Shown here: positions 60,534-64,000 of the stretch, piece after piece
Numbering within the stretch: the stretch's first letter is position 1
How the letters are laid out: every line of letters starts with the position of its first letter
Assembly: GCF_030812775.1 (NCBI RefSeq)
Contig: NZ_JAUSTI010000012.1
Location: forward strand, 62,001 to 126,000
DNA: 64,000 nucleotides
From: Paenibacillus tundrae
Lineage (GTDB): Bacteria > Bacillota > Bacilli > Paenibacillales > Paenibacillaceae
Direction: 5' to 3'
The notes under the pieces: generated by a model
What the model saw: only the letters and a program-made list of their open reading frames with translations
What the model was told of the DNA's origin: nothing
The model's database searches: none
Made by a program: the position numbers and the translations under genes

Positions 60534-61418
60534 ATGGCTACGAATGTGTTCAAGAAGTATCTGTCATTGCTTGCGTTCACTGCGCCTGCCTTTGTCATCT
60601 ATGCGATATTCCTGCTGATTCCGACATTTAGCGGTATGTTTTATAGCTTAACGGACTGGAATGGACTTAATCGGGATTATAGCTTTATTGGTTTAAGTAA
60701 TTTTATCGAATTATTTAAGGAAGACCCTGACTTTCTGAATTCCCTGTGGTTCACGATGAAGTATGTGGTATTTATGCTCATTCTGCAAAATGGGATTGCT
60801 TTACTGCTCGCCGTATTCATTGAGACACGGACACGCAGCAAAGGATTGTTCCGAACCTTGTTTTTCATGCCAAACATGATCAGTACAATCATCAGTGCAT
60901 TTATGTGGACATTCATATTCTCCCAAGTGCTGCCGCAGCTTGCTGAGAAACTCGCGTTCTCTCTGCTGGATCAGCAATGGCTGGGTGATCCGAAGGTCTC
61001 TTTTTACTCCATCATTATCGTATCGCTCTGGAATGGTGTAGGGTACATGATGATCATCTATCTTGCTGCATTGCAAGGTGTACCGAAGAGCCTGAAGGAA
61101 GCCGCCACGATCGATGGGGCAAATGCATTCCAGGTATTGCGCAATGTCGTTATGCCGATGATTACCCATGCGATAACGATCTGTTTCTTCCTGACACTGA
61201 ACGGAGCCTTCAAAGTGTTTGAAGTGGTGTATGGTCTGACAGGTGGCGGTCCGGGTAGAGCCACACAGGTGATTACGATGAATATCTATGAAGAGGCGTT
61301 CTCCAATAACTTCAGGTATGGCTATGCGAGTGCCAAATCGGTTGTTCTATTCATCATCGTTCTGATCTTCACATTGATTCAGATTACGGTGATGAAGAAG
61401 AAAGAGGTGGAAGCATGA
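60534..61418 (+). CDS. Sugar ABC transporter permease (MalF/UgpA-like)
   Basis: The 294-residue protein has six membrane helices and the EAA loop KEAATIDGANAFQVLRNVVMPM near residue 188. The sequence GGPGRATQVITMNIYEEAF near 235 is characteristic of CUT1 permeases. GGGGGAG precedes the ATG. The stop overlaps the next permease start by ATGA, so the two are made together and form the membrane channel. No ATPase gene is present; a shared MsmX-like ATPase is expected. Confidence 0.9.
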   Translation: MATNVFKKYLSLLAFTAPAFVIYAIFLLIPTFSGMFYSLTDWNGLNRDYSFIGLSNFIELFKEDPDFLNSLWFTMKYVVFMLILQNGIALLLAVFIETRTRSKGLFRTLFFMPNMISTIISAFMWTFIFSQVLPQLAEKLAFSLLDQQWLGDPKVSFYSIIIVSLWNGVGYMMIIYLAALQGVPKSLKEAATIDGANAFQVLRNVVMPMITHAITICFFLTLNGAFKVFEVVYGLTGGGPGRATQVITMNIYEEAFSNNFRYGYASAKSVVLFIIVLIFTLIQITVMKKKEVEA

Positions 61419-62242
61419 GGATGCAACGGCTGAACAGTTATCTCATCCGACTACTGCTGATCATAGGTTCTCTCTTCGCGATGCTACCGATCTATATGGC
61501 TGTAGTGAACTCGTTGAAGACACAAGGCGAGATGTTCCAATCCTTTATCGCATTGCCAACGACACTGCATTGGGAGAACTATGCAGAAGCTTTTACCAAA
61601 ATCAATCTGCTGCACAGCTCCATGAACTCGGCAATTGTCTCATTTCTTGGCATTGGCGGCATTGTACTCACAGCCTCGATGGCTGGATACAAGCTGTCAC
61701 GAACATCAGGTCGACTGAGCAATATCATCTTCTTCCTGTTTGTAGCATCTATGTTGGTTCCATTCCACTCCATTATGATTCCGCTGACACGGATGGCGAG
61801 AGGGCTTTCGGTTCAGGGAAGTACGTATGGTCTGGCTCTGATCTACATTGGGCTTGGCGTTAACATGGCCATCTTCCTCTATCACGGGTTTGTGAAGTCT
61901 ATTCCGCGGGAGTTGGAGGAATCGGCGCAGATGGATGGATGTAATGAGTTCCAGACTTTCTTTCAGATTATTTTCCCGTTATTGTTACCGATCACGGTAA
62001 CGATTGCGATTCTGGACTTCCTCTGGATCTGGAATGATTTCTTATTACCTTTGTTGATGCTAACCGATGTGAATAACTATACGCTCATTTTGTCCACCAA
62101 TATGCTGTTTGGCGAATACAACAAGGAATGGCCTCTAATCCTATCCTCCTTGGTGTTAACCGCAATTCCCGTTATTCTGATCTATGCTTTCTTCCAGAAG
62201 TTCATTATGGAAGGTATTGCTGAGGGAGCGGTAAAAGGGTAA
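61415..62242 (+). CDS. Sugar ABC transporter permease (MalG-like)
   Basis: The 275-residue second permease has six membrane helices and the EAA loop LEESAQMDGCNEFQTFFQIIFP near residue 165. The C-terminal FIMEGIAEGAVKG is typical of MalG-like subunits. It overlaps the upstream permease by four bases. It completes the importer of the GH42 locus. Confidence 0.9.
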   Translation: MRMQRLNSYLIRLLLIIGSLFAMLPIYMAVVNSLKTQGEMFQSFIALPTTLHWENYAEAFTKINLLHSSMNSAIVSFLGIGGIVLTASMAGYKLSRTSGRLSNIIFFLFVASMLVPFHSIMIPLTRMARGLSVQGSTYGLALIYIGLGVNMAIFLYHGFVKSIPRELEESAQMDGCNEFQTFFQIIFPLLLPITVTIAILDFLWIWNDFLLPLLMLTDVNNYTLILSTNMLFGEYNKEWPLILSSLVLTAIPVILIYAFFQKFIMEGIAEGAVKG

Positions 62243-62329
62243 GCGAGAGAAGACTGTACGAGATCTAGCGTAAAGGGCGAAGAACAGAACGTGCAGAGTA
62301 TAGAGCAAGGATATGGAGAGTATAATAAC

Positions 62330-62379
62330 AAGCCGTCAAGTTTAGGGGAGCATTCTCGCTCTGTTCTTGGCGGCTTTTT
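62330..62379. terminator. Bidirectional terminator between permease and MocR genes
   Basis: AAGCCGTCAAG pairs with CTTGGCGGCTT around a 25-base loop, followed by five T residues. It separates convergent genes. Confidence 0.8.
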
Positions 62380-62383
62380 GAAT

Positions 62384-63883
62384 TTACTTTTCAAGAGAAG
62401 TGAGCAGTTCACGGACGGTATCTGCAAGAATGCTTAGTCCTTCCTCCATCTGCTCTGGTGTGCAATACGCATAAGACAGGCGAATATGCTCTTGATCGAG
62501 ACGGTTGTACAGGTATCCAGGATGGATAAGTACACCGCGATCCAAGCACATTTGGAAGAGTCGTCTGATGGAGAGGGGAGCACAAGTGAATTGCAGCCAG
62601 ATATAGAACCCGCCACGAGGTATATTCCACTGAGCAAGTTCCCCAAAATATCGTTGCAGTAGTTCCAGCATATGATCACGCCGACTGCGCAGTTCAGGTC
62701 TTATACGATCCATGTGCCGCTCGTGATATCCATCAGCGAACCATACCGCAGCTGCTTCTTGAGCCAGAGAGCTTGTCCCATAATCCGTCTGCATCTTAAT
62801 ATCTGCGAGCCGGCGAATGACTGGTTCGGGGCCGACTAACCAGCCAAGCCGCAGACCGGGACTAACTGCTTTTGACAGTGTGCCCATATGCAGTACGCGT
62901 CCCTCTTGATCTAACGCTTTCAGTGGCTTAGGTGCAGGCTCATCCAGCCATAGATCCATGTAGGCGGCATCTTCCAGAATGGAGAATCCTGTTGTATACG
63001 CCGTAGCAAGCAGCTCTTCACGCCGCTGTGCACTCATCAGCTTGCCCGTTGGGTTGTGGAAGCTAGGAATCGTATAAAGGAGTGGGAAGTTACCTTGCTT
63101 GAATGCTCGGTTGGAAGCCTGGCTCAATTCAGTAAGCTGTATGCCCTCGTCATCTAAGGGAATGCCGCCCATCTTCAGTCCAGCAGACTGAAAGGCATGG
63201 ATGGAATACAGATACGATGGTTTCTCCAGTAAGACCGTCGCTCCCCGTGGAAGCAGACCTACAGATACGAGATTCAGAGCCTGAATGGAGCCGGATACGA
63301 TCAGAATGGATGCAGGTGACGCTTGAATATCATGAAACTCCCGTAAATACGCAGATAACGCAACACGCAGTTCCAAACTACCTTGTGGCTCCAAGTAATT
63401 CAGGCTGTGGGAACGGCGAGATAAAGTGAGCAAAATCTCATTGAATTCGTCATGTGGCATAAGCCCTGGTGCCAGTTCACCTGTACCGAGGCGGATGATG
63501 CCTGGTTGAAATTCCGACCGGTTAATCTGCTGCACTTCTGGAAGATTAGGATAGTAGGAGCCTTCTTCGGAAGCTTCCTCCCAATTAGGAATCTCCCGAA
63601 CAGGCAGAGCGTTCCAGTCTAAGCTGCATACATACGTACCACCGCCATGTCTACCCTCAATCATACCTGCGGCCGTGAGATTATCTAGAGCGCTGACAAG
63701 TGTGCTGCGATTAATCCCCATAGACTGAGCTAAGGTTCGCTGGGAAGGCAGGCGGGTTCCTGGAGCCCACTCGCCACTCGTAATTTTCTGGCGAATGTAC
63801 AGTTCGATTTGTTGATACAGTGGCAAGGGTTGTGAGGGATTAGGCTTCCAGTCCATGCTTGGCCACGAATCAGAACGTTTCAC
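62384..63883 (-). CDS. MocR-type regulator (GntR domain plus PLP aminotransferase fold)
   Basis: The 499-residue protein has an N-terminal GntR winged helix (about 18-90: PLYQQIELYIRQKI, LPSQRTLAQSMGINRSTLVSALDNL) joined to an aminotransferase class I-like domain (about 135-495). The PLP lysine is in MGTLSKAVSPGLRLGW near residue 336, and YEDAAYMD-like and SFHNPTG segments are present. MocR proteins use PLP or an amino-containing ligand to control vitamin, amino acid or GABA genes; the target here is unknown. The start is GTG, 10 bases after GGAGG. Direct repeats in its upstream region may be its operator. No divergent target gene is visible before the window ends. Confidence 0.87.
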   Translation of the reverse strand: MKRSDSWPSMDWKPNPSQPLPLYQQIELYIRQKITSGEWAPGTRLPSQRTLAQSMGINRSTLVSALDNLTAAGMIEGRHGGGTYVCSLDWNALPVREIPNWEEASEEGSYYPNLPEVQQINRSEFQPGIIRLGTGELAPGLMPHDEFNEILLTLSRRSHSLNYLEPQGSLELRVALSAYLREFHDIQASPASILIVSGSIQALNLVSVGLLPRGATVLLEKPSYLYSIHAFQSAGLKMGGIPLDDEGIQLTELSQASNRAFKQGNFPLLYTIPSFHNPTGKLMSAQRREELLATAYTTGFSILEDAAYMDLWLDEPAPKPLKALDQEGRVLHMGTLSKAVSPGLRLGWLVGPEPVIRRLADIKMQTDYGTSSLAQEAAAVWFADGYHERHMDRIRPELRSRRDHMLELLQRYFGELAQWNIPRGGFYIWLQFTCAPLSIRRLFQMCLDRGVLIHPGYLYNRLDQEHIRLSYAYCTPEQMEEGLSILADTVRELLTSLEK

Positions 63884-63945
63884 TTCGTTGTAACCTCCAA
63901 TATGTGCATTTAAGGCGCGTTCGCATCGTTATGGACAATATAACA

Positions 63946-63981
63946 TTTGGTTGGTATACATGCCATCCAAGTGGTTGGTTA
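63946..63981 (-). promoter_or_regulatory. Possible MocR operator with direct repeats
   Basis: TTTGGTTGGTA (63946-63956) and AGTGGTTGGTTA (63970-63981) carry the direct repeat TGGTTGGT, about 23 bases apart. MocR proteins often bind two direct repeats upstream of their own gene. The assignment is by pattern only. Confidence 0.45.
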
Positions 63982-64000
63982 CGTCGAGTTCATCCTCCTT

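Overview
The window looks like a chromosomal segment of a Paenibacillus-type Firmicute (inference). The support is AGGAGG-type ribosome-binding sites with frequent GTG and TTG starts, YesM/YesN two-component pairs beside LplB/YtcP-type sugar ABC transporters, CcpA-like cre sites, a Fur box, many stand-alone carbohydrate-active enzymes, and dispersed intergenic repeats. I see no rRNA, tRNA, CRISPR array, transposase, integrase or prophage gene.

Bases 1-12.2 kb hold the most unusual locus: six tightly packed co-directional genes closed by a terminator. In order they encode a large tubulin-like GTP-binding protein (5' end at the window edge), an 805-residue partner without known domains, a membrane vWA protein, a small probable beta-sandwich protein, a zinc-ribbon GTPase, and a 1060-residue membrane-anchored GTPase-associated (GAP1-like) protein. 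Related domains have been predicted by comparative genomics to act in NTP-driven conflict or signalling systems, but I know of no experimental function for this arrangement.

Bases 12.4-26.7 kb hold short units: a lipoprotein, a MerR regulator divergent from a CPBP protease with a MerR-type 19-bp-spacer promoter, a lone Fur-controlled siderophore ABC ATPase, a glutathione peroxidase, a secreted PL10 pectate lyase with a cre site, a water-forming NADH oxidase behind three Rex/FNR-type operators, a formate/nitrite channel, a molybdopterin oxidoreductase, an MFS permease and a methyltransferase. A mobA gene at 51.7 kb supplies a late step of molybdenum cofactor maturation.

Bases 26.9-42.8 kb look like a glycan-use region. 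A YesN regulator, two permeases, a binding protein, a YesM kinase and a second binding lipoprotein come first. Then come an unknown beta-helix-like protein and a LacI regulator followed by a GH94 phosphorylase, probably for 1,2-beta-oligoglucans. Three near-identical palindromes lie upstream of the last two genes. A second glycan locus at 52.4-62.2 kb has an AraC regulator, a GH42 beta-galactosidase, a YesM/YesN pair and a complete sugar ABC importer.

Bases 43-52 kb carry a MerR-methyltransferase fusion, two GNAT acetyltransferases, an SDR lacking the usual catalytic Tyr/Lys, a DUF2164 protein, glutaminyl-tRNA synthetase, a 1.4-kb gene-free stretch rich in degenerate repeats, an MFS permease and mobA. 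A MocR regulator ends the window.

A recurring imperfect palindrome, with about 150-bp and 190-bp forms, occurs in full six times between genes, with one further fragment. I do not recognise it as a named family. It and the six-gene GTPase locus are the strongest candidates for undescribed biology here.
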